A stretch of DNA of 58,345 bases from CALVGQ01 sp964369385. Lineage in GTDB: Bacteria > Bacillota_I > Bacilli_A > Erysipelotrichales > Erysipelotrichaceae. This document shows, piece by piece, positions 25,086 through 33,896 of the stretch. Every line of letters starts with the position of its first letter. Positions within the stretch are counted from its first letter, which is position 1. Under the pieces are notes generated by a model. The model had not been told where the DNA came from. It saw nothing but the letters and a program-made list of their open reading frames with translations, and did not search any database. The position numbers and the translations under genes are program-made. The DNA lies in assembly GCA_964369385.1 (NCBI GenBank), contig CAYJEY010000012.1, positions 1 through 58,345 on the forward strand. The letters run 5' to 3'.

Positions 25086-25199
25086 ATGTTACATAAATTA
25101 ACTTGCTGGATAAGATATTGTGCATTGCGCAATATCTTATCCAGCATTTTTGTTTTAATGAAGGCGATAAAACATCAGAAAACGAGGAAAAGAACATGA
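25086..25199 (+). CDS. Possible 37-codon leader ORF overlapping MATE start
   Basis: ATG at 25086 opens a 37-codon frame that runs through the whole leader terminator and stops at TGA 25197-25199, overlapping the MATE ATG as ATGA. GGAGGG lies immediately upstream, but the spacing is only 1-2 nt, which is poor. The basic peptide begins MLHKLTCWIRYCALRN and ends KTRKRT. It may act as a regulatory leader; coding is uncertain. Confidence 0.35.
   Translation: MLHKLTCWIRYCALRNILSSIFVLMKAIKHQKTRKRT
25105..25155 (+). terminator. Leader terminator (attenuator) upstream of MATE gene
   Basis: A perfect 16-bp stem (25105-25120 with 25130-25145), extended by inner GC pairs, is followed by ATTTTTGTTTT. 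It lies between the promoter and the MATE gene, so read-through must be regulated or partial. Confidence 0.88.
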
Positions 25200-26548
25200 A
25201 TTTAATTAAAGGAAATATCAAACAGATTTATATAAAATACTTAGCAGCCTCTTTTGGCGGTGCGATTTTACAATCGGTATATGGTCTTGTCGATATGATT
25301 GCAGTAGGACAGTACCATGGGCCAAGTGGATCAGCCGCAATGGCAATCATAGCACCAATCTGGAATGTAATATATAGTTTTGGATTACTTACAGGGATTG
25401 GGGCATCCATACTTTTTAGTATTGAAAAAAACGCAACTGAAGATGATCAGCAAAAAGCAAATAGCTACTTTAGTGTTGGACTTATCATGACAGTGACTAT
25501 TTCATTGATATTATGGTTAGCTTTAGTATTATTTGAAAACCAAATTTTGATTGCATTAGGTGCGGATGAAGTTTTACTTCCATTGGCAAAAAGTTATTTA
25601 AACCCTGTTAAATATTCGTTACCTGTATTTCTGTTTATGCAATTTTTTGCAGCATTTTTAAGAAATGATAACCATCCTACGTTATCTACAATGGCGGTTA
25701 TACTAGGAGGGGGATTTAATATTCTAGGAGACTATGTGTTTGTGTTTGTTTTGGATATGGGGATTTTAGGTGCAGGACTTGCGACATGCTTAGGTGCTAC
25801 ACTTTCTGTAATCGTCATGATTACTCATTTTAAACATAAGAAGAATACATTAAAGCTCGTTGCTCCAAAACAGATGGTTAAGAAAATAAATAAAATTATC
25901 GTACTTGGATTTTCTACCTTTTTTATCGATATTGCGATGGGGTTACTCACTATGCTGTTCAATGTGCAAATTATGAAATATCTCAATAGTGATGCGCTGG
26001 CTGTTTATGGAATTATTGTTAATGTAGCGACGTTTGTTCAGTGTTGTGCATATGGTGTTGGTCAAGCATCGCAACCGATTTTGTCAGCGAATTATGGAGC
26101 AAAGCGATTTGATAGAATAAATAAACTCTTTAAGTACAATGTGATAACCATATTAATTATAAGTATTTTTTGGGTGGGTGTGACAATGTTATTCCCTGAA
26201 GTATTTGTGCATGCTTTTATGAAACCTTCTAAAAGTGTTCTTTATATTGCAACATCTATTATTCGACTTTATTGTATTTCCTTCATATTACTACCATTTA
26301 ATATTTATATAACATATTATTTCCAATCAACGATGAAAGCTAATCTTGCGTTTATAATTTCTATTTCTCGTGGGTTATTGATTAGTGGAACATTGATTTT
26401 ATTTTTACCACTCGTAGCTGAATCAAATAGTATTTGGTATGCAATGCCATTGAGTGAAGTGATTACATTTATATTTGTTATGTTAATGATTAAAAAAACA
26501 AAAAAAGAGTTTATTTTTGATGAAATTCTTGAAACAAACTATATTTAA
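25196..26548 (+). CDS. MATE family multidrug/cation efflux transporter
   Basis: A 450 aa protein with about 12 membrane helices. MATE blocks include LAASFGGAILQSVYGLVDMIAVGQYHG near the N-terminus, and the second half repeats the fold from residue about 230 (FSTFFIDIAMGLLTMLFN, GVGQASQPILSANYGA). It exports drugs or metabolites in exchange for Na+ or H+. I set the start at 25196, which has GAGGAAAAG upstream; the 31 extra codons of the longer reading are encoded by the leader terminator. The attenuator upstream suggests inducible expression, as often seen for antibiotic-resistance exporters. Confidence 0.9.
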   Translation: MNLIKGNIKQIYIKYLAASFGGAILQSVYGLVDMIAVGQYHGPSGSAAMAIIAPIWNVIYSFGLLTGIGASILFSIEKNATEDDQQKANSYFSVGLIMTVTISLILWLALVLFENQILIALGADEVLLPLAKSYLNPVKYSLPVFLFMQFFAAFLRNDNHPTLSTMAVILGGGFNILGDYVFVFVLDMGILGAGLATCLGATLSVIVMITHFKHKKNTLKLVAPKQMVKKINKIIVLGFSTFFIDIAMGLLTMLFNVQIMKYLNSDALAVYGIIVNVATFVQCCAYGVGQASQPILSANYGAKRFDRINKLFKYNVITILIISIFWVGVTMLFPEVFVHAFMKPSKSVLYIATSIIRLYCISFILLPFNIYITYYFQSTMKANLAFIISISRGLLISGTLILFLPLVAESNSIWYAMPLSEVITFIFVMLMIKKTKKEFIFDEILETNYI

Positions 26549-26621
26549 ATTGCATCCTGGAATTTAAATTGTGGAAGAAATAATAAAAATAATGTAAACT
26601 ATTGATGAATGAGGTAGAAGT

Positions 26622-27509
26622 ATGGAATTTATAACAACACTGATAGAGAGTGCACATCTTACGAGTCTTAAAGATGCAGGTATTACAACTGTATTAATCG
26701 GAGAAAGAAGTTGTGCAACACGAATTCCAAGCTATTTTAGCTGGGAAGAAATAAAACAAATTAAGCAAACTTGTGATAAATTAGGTTTAAAATTAGGCGC
26801 AATGATGAATTGTATCTTTTTTGATAGTCAAATTGACAATTGTGCACAAGTTTTAAAGGAGTATGCCAACATAGGTGTTGATTGCATAGAATATAGTGAT
26901 CCTTGTGTCTATATCGAGGCTCAAAAACAGGGTTTAACCCACTTATTAACATATAATCCGGATACACTTAACTGTAATTACTTAGATGTACAGGCGATGT
27001 TGGATACAGGCATTAAATCGGCTGTTTTATCAAAAGAAATTACATGTGATGAAATGGTAGAAATCAGGGAAAACACACAAGGTGAAATTGAAGCTATTGT
27101 GTTTGGTCGACAAGTAATGTCTTATTCTAAGCGAAGAATGTTGACTAATTATATGGAGTATTTAGGAAAAAATATTGATTTGCATAACAAAAAAGATCTG
27201 TGGCTAATTGAAACGACAAGAAGTGGCAGAATGCCAATTATCCAAGATGAACACGGGACTGCAATTTTTAGTGAAACGACACTGGGAGCTTATGAATATG
27301 TTACACGCATAGTAACGAGTGGAATTACAAGATTACGTCTAGATAATCAATTTATCGATCACGATGTATTTATTTTATGTTGTAAAGCATTTAAAGAAGT
27401 ACTCTTTGGTGCAAATGGTAAAGAGGTCTTTGATCAAATTAACCAAAACTATCCACAACTTAATCTAAGTAGTGGATATATGAATCAAAAAACGAATTTA
27501 GTGAAGTAG
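26622..27509 (+). CDS. Peptidase U32-like protein, TrhP1/YrrN type
   Basis: A 295 aa member of the U32 superfamily without the long conserved U32 signature of its neighbour. It matches the shorter partner of the paired U32 proteins in Firmicutes (YrrN, about 309 aa). In Bacillus the YrrN/YrrO pair (TrhP1/TrhP2) is needed for 5-hydroxyuridine formation at tRNA position 34. GAGG lies before the ATG and the larger partner follows after 8 nt. Membership in the pair is clear from context; the tRNA role is transferred from known homologues. Whether it binds Fe-S is not evident. Confidence 0.8.
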   Translation: MEFITTLIESAHLTSLKDAGITTVLIGERSCATRIPSYFSWEEIKQIKQTCDKLGLKLGAMMNCIFFDSQIDNCAQVLKEYANIGVDCIEYSDPCVYIEAQKQGLTHLLTYNPDTLNCNYLDVQAMLDTGIKSAVLSKEITCDEMVEIRENTQGEIEAIVFGRQVMSYSKRRMLTNYMEYLGKNIDLHNKKDLWLIETTRSGRMPIIQDEHGTAIFSETTLGAYEYVTRIVTSGITRLRLDNQFIDHDVFILCCKAFKEVLFGANGKEVFDQINQNYPQLNLSSGYMNQKTNLVK

Positions 27510-27517
27510 GTGAGAAT

Positions 27518-28726
27518 GTGAGTAAAATTGAATTATTAGCTCCAGCAGGAGATTTAGCAAGAGCTAAGGTAGCCTTGAGTTATGGGGCCAATGCGGTGTA
27601 TTTAGGTGGAAAGCGATTTTCGCTACGTTCTCGTTCAAGTAACTTTGATGTATGTGATATTGCAGAAGCAGTCAAGTTTGCAAAGTTACATGGTGCAGCG
27701 ATTCATGTGACAGTCAACATGATTCCCCACAATGAAGATTTAGATGGTTTAAAGGAATACCTTCAAGAGCTAGAATCAGTAGGTGTTACAGCAATTATTG
27801 TGGCTTCCTTGGCAATTGTAAAGATTGCTAAGCAAGTAGCCCCAAAACTTGAGTGCCACCTAAGTACTCAAATGACTTCAACTAACTCCAATTGTATTAA
27901 GTTTTATAAACAATTTGGCGTTGACCGTGTTGTGTTGGGACGTGAATGTTCAATTGATGAGATTGTACATGTAGCACAAAATAGTGAGCTTGAAATTGAA
28001 GCTTTTGTGCATGGAGGAATGTGTGTGAACTATTCTGGCCGATGCACATTAAGTAATGCGATGACATTACGTGATGCAAATCGTGGTGGATGTGCACAAA
28101 GTTGTCGCTGGAAATATCACTTACTTCAAGGAGACAAAGTAATTAGTGCGGAAGAAACACCTTTTTCAATGAGTTCAAAAGACTTACTAGGTTATGCCTA
28201 TGTTGACAAAATGATTCATGGTGGTGTAGCTTCTATTAAGATTGAAGGACGTATGAAAAGTGCTTATTATGTAGCCACTGTCGTGAAAACTTATCGAAAG
28301 TTAATTGATGAAATTGAAAGTATTGGCTCATTGAGCGAAGAGCGTTTAACTTATTATGCTAATGAATTTACAAAAGCGGAGAATCGCCCAACAGCAAGTG
28401 GTTTCTTAGGTGCACTGCCCGATCATCACCAACATTTATATGGTGTGAATGGTGCAGGTGTTACTCATGAATTTCTTGCGGTAGTGTTAGCCTACAACAA
28501 AGAAACAAACGAAGCACGACTACAAGTTCGTAATCATTTTAAACTTGGCGAAATGATGGAAGTGTTTGGACCAAACATCGATAATGAAACTTTTATTGTA
28601 GAATCTATCCTCAATAAAGAAAATGAAAATATTGATATCTGCAATAAACCAATGGAAGAAGTTCATGTTAAAGTGCCGTTTGCGGTCGAATCAGGAGACA
28701 TGATCAGAAGAGGAAAAAAACTATGA
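27518..28726 (+). CDS. Peptidase U32 family protein, TrhP2/YrrO type (tRNA ho5U34 biogenesis)
   Basis: A 402 aa protein with the U32 signature: EAFVHGGMCVNYSGRC around residue 165, then NRGGCAQSCRWKY with conserved cysteines, and a later KIEGRMKSAYYVA. Length matches YrrO/TrhP2. The partner pair acts in prephenate-dependent hydroxylation of wobble uridine in tRNA. It starts with GTG at 27518 after TAGGTGAG. The stop overlaps the next ATG (ATGA), coupling it to a SpoU methyltransferase. Older annotation calls it collagenase-like protease, which is probably misleading. Confidence 0.87.
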   Translation: MSKIELLAPAGDLARAKVALSYGANAVYLGGKRFSLRSRSSNFDVCDIAEAVKFAKLHGAAIHVTVNMIPHNEDLDGLKEYLQELESVGVTAIIVASLAIVKIAKQVAPKLECHLSTQMTSTNSNCIKFYKQFGVDRVVLGRECSIDEIVHVAQNSELEIEAFVHGGMCVNYSGRCTLSNAMTLRDANRGGCAQSCRWKYHLLQGDKVISAEETPFSMSSKDLLGYAYVDKMIHGGVASIKIEGRMKSAYYVATVVKTYRKLIDEIESIGSLSEERLTYYANEFTKAENRPTASGFLGALPDHHQHLYGVNGAGVTHEFLAVVLAYNKETNEARLQVRNHFKLGEMMEVFGPNIDNETFIVESILNKENENIDICNKPMEEVHVKVPFAVESGDMIRRGKKL

Positions 28727-29442
28727 TGTGTTTCGAGGGAAAAATAAGTGTTAAGGCAATTCTACAGGCTAACCGCCGCGAAGTTGAAGAAGTGTGGTTG
28801 GATGAAAAGAAAAAAGATAAAGAGAGTGCCTATATCAAACGTTTATGTGAAAGTTTAAATGTCACTGTAAAATTAAAAAAACGTGAAGAGATAGACCAAG
28901 TAGCAAATGGTAAAACACATGGTGGAGTAATTTGTTTTGCAGGTGCACGCCATATGCAAACACTAGCGGATTCACTTCATGCTCCAGTACCATTTTTAGC
29001 AGTAATAGAAGGCATTGAAGATCCTTTTAATTTAGGATATGCATTTAGGACATTGTATGCAGCAGGATGTCATGGTATCTTATTATCATCAAGAGACTGG
29101 AGAAGTGTAGAGAATGTCATCTTGAAATCAAGTGCAGGTGCTAGTGAGCATATGAACTGGATTGCCTGTGATGATTTGGCGCAGGCTGTAATTTCATGTA
29201 AAGAGGCTGGGCTTGTATTAGCTTGTGCAGAGCGTAAGTTGGCCATTGATTACTATGATATGGATTTTAATCAGCCACTTCTTTTGGCAATTGGTGGAGA
29301 AATGCGTGGGTTATCGCAACCGATCAGTGCGATGAGTGATCAAAATATCGCGGTACCTTATGCTAATGATTTTAGAAATGCCCTTAATGCTAGTTCTGCG
29401 GTTGCAGCGATTAGTTTTGAGATAGTTAGACAAAGGAGATAA
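28723..29442 (+). CDS. SpoU/TrmH family RNA methyltransferase
   Basis: A 239 aa SPOUT methyltransferase that transfers methyl from SAM to ribose 2'-OH of tRNA or rRNA. The N-terminal 75 residues form a substrate-binding domain. SPOUT motifs are motif 1 GIEDPFNLGYAFRTL, motif 2 LAIGGEMRGLS and motif 3 IAVPYANDFRNALNASSAVA. Motif 3 reads ALNASS where SLNVSV is common. AAGAGG precedes the ATG at 28723 and the gene overlaps the U32 stop. The target nucleotide is unknown. Confidence 0.85.
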   Translation: MMCFEGKISVKAILQANRREVEEVWLDEKKKDKESAYIKRLCESLNVTVKLKKREEIDQVANGKTHGGVICFAGARHMQTLADSLHAPVPFLAVIEGIEDPFNLGYAFRTLYAAGCHGILLSSRDWRSVENVILKSSAGASEHMNWIACDDLAQAVISCKEAGLVLACAERKLAIDYYDMDFNQPLLLAIGGEMRGLSQPISAMSDQNIAVPYANDFRNALNASSAVAAISFEIVRQRR

Positions 29443-29447
29443 AAACT

Positions 29448-31145
29448 ATGAATGAATCGATCTATTTAACTGACCATTATGCTTTAATCAATTTTACTAA
29501 GGCTTACCACCAAAACAATGAAGAATTAATTAATTCTGATAATTTTGATGTCTTCTTGGATGCTTTTATGCAAAAGTATGCAAAGCTGAAACCAGAAATT
29601 TGTAAATATTTATGTCAAGGCCATGAATGGCTTGATATTAAAAATGATGTAAAACGCTTATTAAAAATGCTAATCGTATTAGAGTTAGATGAGATTGATC
29701 ATCCACTATTAAAGCATCGTGAAATGTTGCTTCAAGTGATTGAAGATGCTTATTTGTATTACCGTAAATTAATGCGCATTTCTTATATTTATACGCGCAA
29801 CGATGAAGGGCTTCAAATTGCTAATTTTATTGAAGCAGATGATAAGTTCAATCAAATGGTGCTTCACTTCTATCGTACAATTCAAGAAAAAATTCAAGGT
29901 TCAAAGAACTTCGTATATCGTCAAATGCAAGCAGGAACAAATGCTTCTTTATTACTTATGAGTTATGCATGGGAGTTACCTCAAGGCTATGAAGGTTTAA
30001 AAGGAATCCCATTTATCAATCGAATGATGCTTAGAACTCCTTTACTCATTCACTCGCGCTCAAATAAGCGTACAGGGATGTTTAGTGAGAAAAAAGTAAA
30101 TCCAATTACAGAATTCTCAAAAGAGAAGCAAAATTGGATGTGTTATCCATGCCATGTAGGAGAGCTTCTAGTATTTATCTACTTCCATCGCGATTTTGTG
30201 AGCAGTGTTTTAGGACTCGGAAACTTGTTTCAATTAGCGAGTGAAGAAGAGTGCTTACAAAAAAAACCAGATGCAATTTTACTATTTGGAAATCCGGACG
30301 GAACAGAAGATACAGTATATCACTATGACCAAGAAAACCAATTTTGGATTGGAAAAGTATCTTACAATGAAAAAATTGAATACTTTGGGTATTTGAAAAA
30401 AATGACATTAACACTGCATAATTTAGCAATGCAACAAAAAGGTTATTTACCACTTCATGGAGCAATGTTAAATCTTGGATTCAAAGATGGTACACGCAAA
30501 AGTGTCATCTTCATCGGTGATTCAGGAGCGGGAAAATCAGAAACGATTGAAGCACTTGTGAGTTTAGGTAGTGATGAAATTGAATATACAGAAATTGTGT
30601 TTGATGATATGGGAATATTAAGAAATGAAAACAACCAATTAGTTGCCCAAGGTACTGAAATTGGTGCCTTTGTACGATTAGATGATTTAGATAAGGGAAG
30701 TGCTTATCGTGATATGAATCGTTCTATTTTCTTTAATCCAGAGAGTTCAAATGCTCGTGTAGTTATTCCTACTGCTGATTATGATGTAATTGTGAAAAAA
30801 CATAGTATTGATATGTTTTTATATGCAAATAATTATACAGATGAGCGAGGAATTAGAAAAATAGAAAACTTAGAGGAAGCGAAACAAATTTTTGTAGAAG
30901 GGAAACGATTTGCCTTAGGGACAACTCAAGAAAAAGGCTTATCTACTACTTACTTTGCAAATCCATTTGGACCAATGCAGCAACAAGAGTTATGCGATCC
31001 GATTATTAATCAAATGTTCAAAAAACTATTTGATGATGGGATTTATGTTGGTGAAATCTATTCTTGTCTAGGACTAGAAGACAAAGGTGATAATGGAATT
31101 ATGGTTGCTGCTCAAGCATTGCTAGATGAAATCAAAAAAGTCTAA
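29448..31145 (+). CDS. PEPCK/HPr-kinase-like P-loop protein of unknown function
   Basis: A 565 aa soluble protein. The first about 340 residues have no domain I recognise. The C-terminal part has a Walker A of HPr-kinase type, GDSGAGKSE (357-365), then VFDDMGIL, and segments reminiscent of phosphoenolpyruvate carboxykinase (NARVVIPTADY, GTTQEKGLSTTYFANPFGP). HPr kinase and PEPCK share a fold, so a kinase or carboxykinase-like chemistry is plausible, but the length and N-terminus fit neither classical enzyme. AAAGGAG precedes the ATG, 5 nt after the SpoU gene. A terminator follows. Confidence 0.6.
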   Translation: MNESIYLTDHYALINFTKAYHQNNEELINSDNFDVFLDAFMQKYAKLKPEICKYLCQGHEWLDIKNDVKRLLKMLIVLELDEIDHPLLKHREMLLQVIEDAYLYYRKLMRISYIYTRNDEGLQIANFIEADDKFNQMVLHFYRTIQEKIQGSKNFVYRQMQAGTNASLLLMSYAWELPQGYEGLKGIPFINRMMLRTPLLIHSRSNKRTGMFSEKKVNPITEFSKEKQNWMCYPCHVGELLVFIYFHRDFVSSVLGLGNLFQLASEEECLQKKPDAILLFGNPDGTEDTVYHYDQENQFWIGKVSYNEKIEYFGYLKKMTLTLHNLAMQQKGYLPLHGAMLNLGFKDGTRKSVIFIGDSGAGKSETIEALVSLGSDEIEYTEIVFDDMGILRNENNQLVAQGTEIGAFVRLDDLDKGSAYRDMNRSIFFNPESSNARVVIPTADYDVIVKKHSIDMFLYANNYTDERGIRKIENLEEAKQIFVEGKRFALGTTQEKGLSTTYFANPFGPMQQQELCDPIINQMFKKLFDDGIYVGEIYSCLGLEDKGDNGIMVAAQALLDEIKKV

Positions 31146-31176
31146 TAAGTTATTAATATTCTAAAGCAAAGTAAAC

Positions 31177-31210
31177 AGTTAGTTCTTTTATATGAGAGCT
31201 AACTTTTTTT
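31177..31210 (+). terminator. Terminator after PEPCK-like gene
   Basis: AGTTAGTTCT (31177-31186) pairs with AGAGCTAACT (31195-31204), followed by seven T. Confidence 0.8.
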
Positions 31211-31298
31211 CATAAATACGATATATGAACTCGTTTTAGGATGCTTTTAATTTTAGATTCATCATGGTAAAATTAATTAATGTGAATGGAGAGATCGT

Positions 31299-32372
31299 AT
31301 GAATCAATGTGCAATGTTGATAAAACCTGCAAGTAGTAACTGTAACTTGCGTTGTAAGTATTGTTTTTACTTTGATATAAGTGAGCATAATCGAGGAGTA
31401 ATGAATCAAGAGGTTAGTCAGCAGGTAATCAAACGTGCGTTTGAGAGCGTTGACGAAAAAGGGAGAATAGTTTTTAGCTTTCAGGGTGGAGAACCAATGG
31501 TAGCTGGAATTGATTACTTTAAAACATTTGTAGGAATTGTGAGTAATCTAAAAACGACACAACAAGTGATGTACTCTTTGCAGACAAATGGAACATTAAT
31601 TAACGAGGACTGGGCAGACTTTTTTTATGAGCATCAATTTTTGATAGGAGTATCTTTAGATGGCTATGAGAAGAATATGAATGAGTTTCGCTTTGATGCA
31701 CAGGGTAAAGGAGTTTATTATCAAGTAACTCGAGGAATTCAATTGTTGAGAAAGAAAAAAGTCGAATTTAACATACTTACGGTAGTCACAAAATCATTAG
31801 CACAAAAACCAGAAGCATTATACAAATATTATCGACAAAACAAGTTTGATTTTATACAACTTATTCCTTGTCTTCCATCATTGAATGCTGACTCGATCAT
31901 GGATGCCCAAGCTTTAACACCACACCTTTACGCTGAGTTTTTTATTCGTTTTTTCGAGTGTTGGAAAAAAGACATGATGCAAGGAATACGTATGGATGTT
32001 AATTTGTTTTCAAATGTACACTCTCTAGTAAATGGGTATCCACCTTATCAATGTGGAATGATTGGACGTTGCACTGCACAACATGTAGTAGAGGCAGATG
32101 GAAGTGTGTATCCTTGTGACTTTTATGCCATTGATGAATTGAAACTTGGTAATTTCATGGAAAATACGATTGATGAGCTAAGGAATTCATGTACATATAA
32201 TGAGTTTAAAAAAGATGAAGCATGTGAGAAAAAAATTTGTAGTAGCTGTGAGTTTAGAGCTATGTGTCATGGTGGCTGTAAGCGCCAAAATATAACCTAT
32301 TTAAGTGATGAATACTGTGGTTACCAACAGTTCTTAAGGCATACTGCAGGCTTTTTCCAAAGCCTTAGATAA
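31299..32372 (+). CDS. Radical SAM/SPASM protein, anaerobic sulfatase-maturase-like
   Basis: A 357 aa enzyme with the radical-SAM motif CNLRCKYCFY at the N-terminus (SNCNLRCKYC), an SAM-binding FQGGEPM, and a C-terminal SPASM domain with many cysteines (CTAQHVVEADGSVYPCDFY and CEKKICSSCEFRAMCHGGCK) for two more [4Fe-4S] clusters. This is the anSME architecture (about 370 aa), which converts Ser or Cys of sulfatases to formylglycine; related SPASM enzymes modify peptides. No sulfatase or small peptide substrate gene is seen in the window. GGAGAG precedes the ATG. Confidence 0.83.
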   Translation: MNQCAMLIKPASSNCNLRCKYCFYFDISEHNRGVMNQEVSQQVIKRAFESVDEKGRIVFSFQGGEPMVAGIDYFKTFVGIVSNLKTTQQVMYSLQTNGTLINEDWADFFYEHQFLIGVSLDGYEKNMNEFRFDAQGKGVYYQVTRGIQLLRKKKVEFNILTVVTKSLAQKPEALYKYYRQNKFDFIQLIPCLPSLNADSIMDAQALTPHLYAEFFIRFFECWKKDMMQGIRMDVNLFSNVHSLVNGYPPYQCGMIGRCTAQHVVEADGSVYPCDFYAIDELKLGNFMENTIDELRNSCTYNEFKKDEACEKKICSSCEFRAMCHGGCKRQNITYLSDEYCGYQQFLRHTAGFFQSLR

Positions 32373-32414
32373 TAAAACAACCTGTTTTTTCATATGATAG
32401 ATTGAGGTGATCAT

Positions 32415-33131
32415 ATGAAGAATCAGGTTTTTATTGTAATAGGAGTTGTATTGTTTATTTTGATAACAGGAGTAAGTCATAAAGAAATAATTCAAGATAT
32501 CATTGAGTCAGTAAGTGAAGAGGATCAACCTATGGTAGCATTAAGTTTTGATGATGGCCCTCATCCCCAGCTAACTCAAAAAGTTTTAGAAGAACTTGAA
32601 GAATATGATTATCATGCAACTTTTTACATTCTTGGTGTGCAAATTGAAGGTAATGAAGAAATCATTCAAGCGATCATTAATCAGGGGAGCGAGCTTGGCA
32701 TGCACACTTATTCACATAAAGATTTATCACGTTCAAGTGAGCAGGAAATATTAGCACAAATTGATTTAGCCTTACAAGAGCTTTCTTCATTTATTCCATA
32801 TGAGCATATGCCTACAACACTGCGTCCACCTTATGGTAACTACAATCAAAGACTTCTTGATGTGAGTCCATACCCTTTAGTCAAATGGTCAGTAGATAGT
32901 TTAGACTGGTCATTACATCGAAGTGAAAAGATAGTTTCTAATATTATGAGAAATATTGAAGACGGTGATATTATTTTAATGCATGATATTTATGAAGCGA
33001 GTTATGAGGCAACCTTACTCCTTTTACAACAACTGCATGAGCAAGGGTATGAAGTTGTAGGTGTAAGTGAATTATTTGAGCACAAGAATATTGAGCTTGA
33101 AAGAGGCAATATCTATTATCATGCCCAATGA
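32415..33131 (+). CDS. Membrane-anchored polysaccharide (peptidoglycan) deacetylase
   Basis: A 238 aa protein with an N-terminal membrane helix (about 4-22) and a NodB deacetylase domain. Metal and catalytic residues are D46-D47 (SFDDGPH), the HxxxH pair H97 and H101 (MHTYSH), RPPYG and ILMHD. It probably removes acetyl groups from peptidoglycan or another surface polymer outside the cell, which can give lysozyme resistance. GAGGTGAT precedes the ATG. The next gene follows after 30 nt. Confidence 0.9.
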   Translation: MKNQVFIVIGVVLFILITGVSHKEIIQDIIESVSEEDQPMVALSFDDGPHPQLTQKVLEELEEYDYHATFYILGVQIEGNEEIIQAIINQGSELGMHTYSHKDLSRSSEQEILAQIDLALQELSSFIPYEHMPTTLRPPYGNYNQRLLDVSPYPLVKWSVDSLDWSLHRSEKIVSNIMRNIEDGDIILMHDIYEASYEATLLLLQQLHEQGYEVVGVSELFEHKNIELERGNIYYHAQ

Positions 33132-33161
33132 TTTATGATACACTTATAAAGAGGTGATAAT

Positions 33162-33896
33162 ATGATCGCGATTGTAACAGGATGTGCAAGTGGGATTGGT
33201 AAAGCAATTTTTGAAGCTTTAATTGAGCAAGGGTATTATGTCTATGGTATTGATAAAAATCAATACGATTTAATGGCATTGGATGCTTTAATTCAACAGC
33301 CGAAACAAATGTTTATTGCAGATTTAGCTAAATTTGAAGATCTTGATTTTTGTGTAAACAAAATACTAGAAAGCAATCAAAAAATTGATCTTATTATCAA
33401 TAATGCCTGTTTTAGTAATCGTGGCTTGCTGAGTCAATGTAGTTATGAGGAATTCAATGAAGTGTTGCATACTGCTGTAAGTGCACCATATTATCTTGCA
33501 CTAAAGCTGCAACATCAGTTGACTAGAGGTTCAAGTATTATCAATATTAGTAGTACAAGAGCACGTCAAAGTCAAGCGGATACAGAGAGTTATAGCGCTT
33601 CTAAAGGGGCACTCGAGTCACTAACCCATGCTATGGCGGTATCACTCCATGGTCTGTGTAGAGTCAACTGCATTGCTCCAGGATGGATCGATACACTCAA
33701 TTACGAAGTTACACAAGCTGATTTACATCAACATCCATCACATCGTATTGGTAGTGTACAAGATATTGTTCGAGCAGTGAACTATTTGAAGCATCCAAGT
33801 AATATGTTTGTGAATGGGGAGACGATTAATGTTGATGGTGGAATGAGCAAATTAATGATTTATCACAATGATGAAGGATGGACGTTTCATGACTAG
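33162..33896 (+). CDS. Short-chain dehydrogenase/reductase
   Basis: A 244 aa SDR oxidoreductase. The NAD(P)-binding loop is TGCASGIGKA (6-15), followed by NNAC, the catalytic serine in INISST and the YxxxK pair in ESYSASKGAL. C-terminal INVDGGM is typical of classical SDRs. The substrate is not predictable. AAGAGGTGAT precedes the ATG, and its end overlaps the SpoU gene by 8 nt. Confidence 0.9.
   Translation: MIAIVTGCASGIGKAIFEALIEQGYYVYGIDKNQYDLMALDALIQQPKQMFIADLAKFEDLDFCVNKILESNQKIDLIINNACFSNRGLLSQCSYEEFNEVLHTAVSAPYYLALKLQHQLTRGSSIINISSTRARQSQADTESYSASKGALESLTHAMAVSLHGLCRVNCIAPGWIDTLNYEVTQADLHQHPSHRIGSVQDIVRAVNYLKHPSNMFVNGETINVDGGMSKLMIYHNDEGWTFHD

Noticed and set aside
25103..25195. N-terminal extension of the MATE protein from a TTG
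   Set aside because: These codons are the two arms of the leader terminator; a proper ribosome binding site and the family-typical N-terminus begin at 25196.
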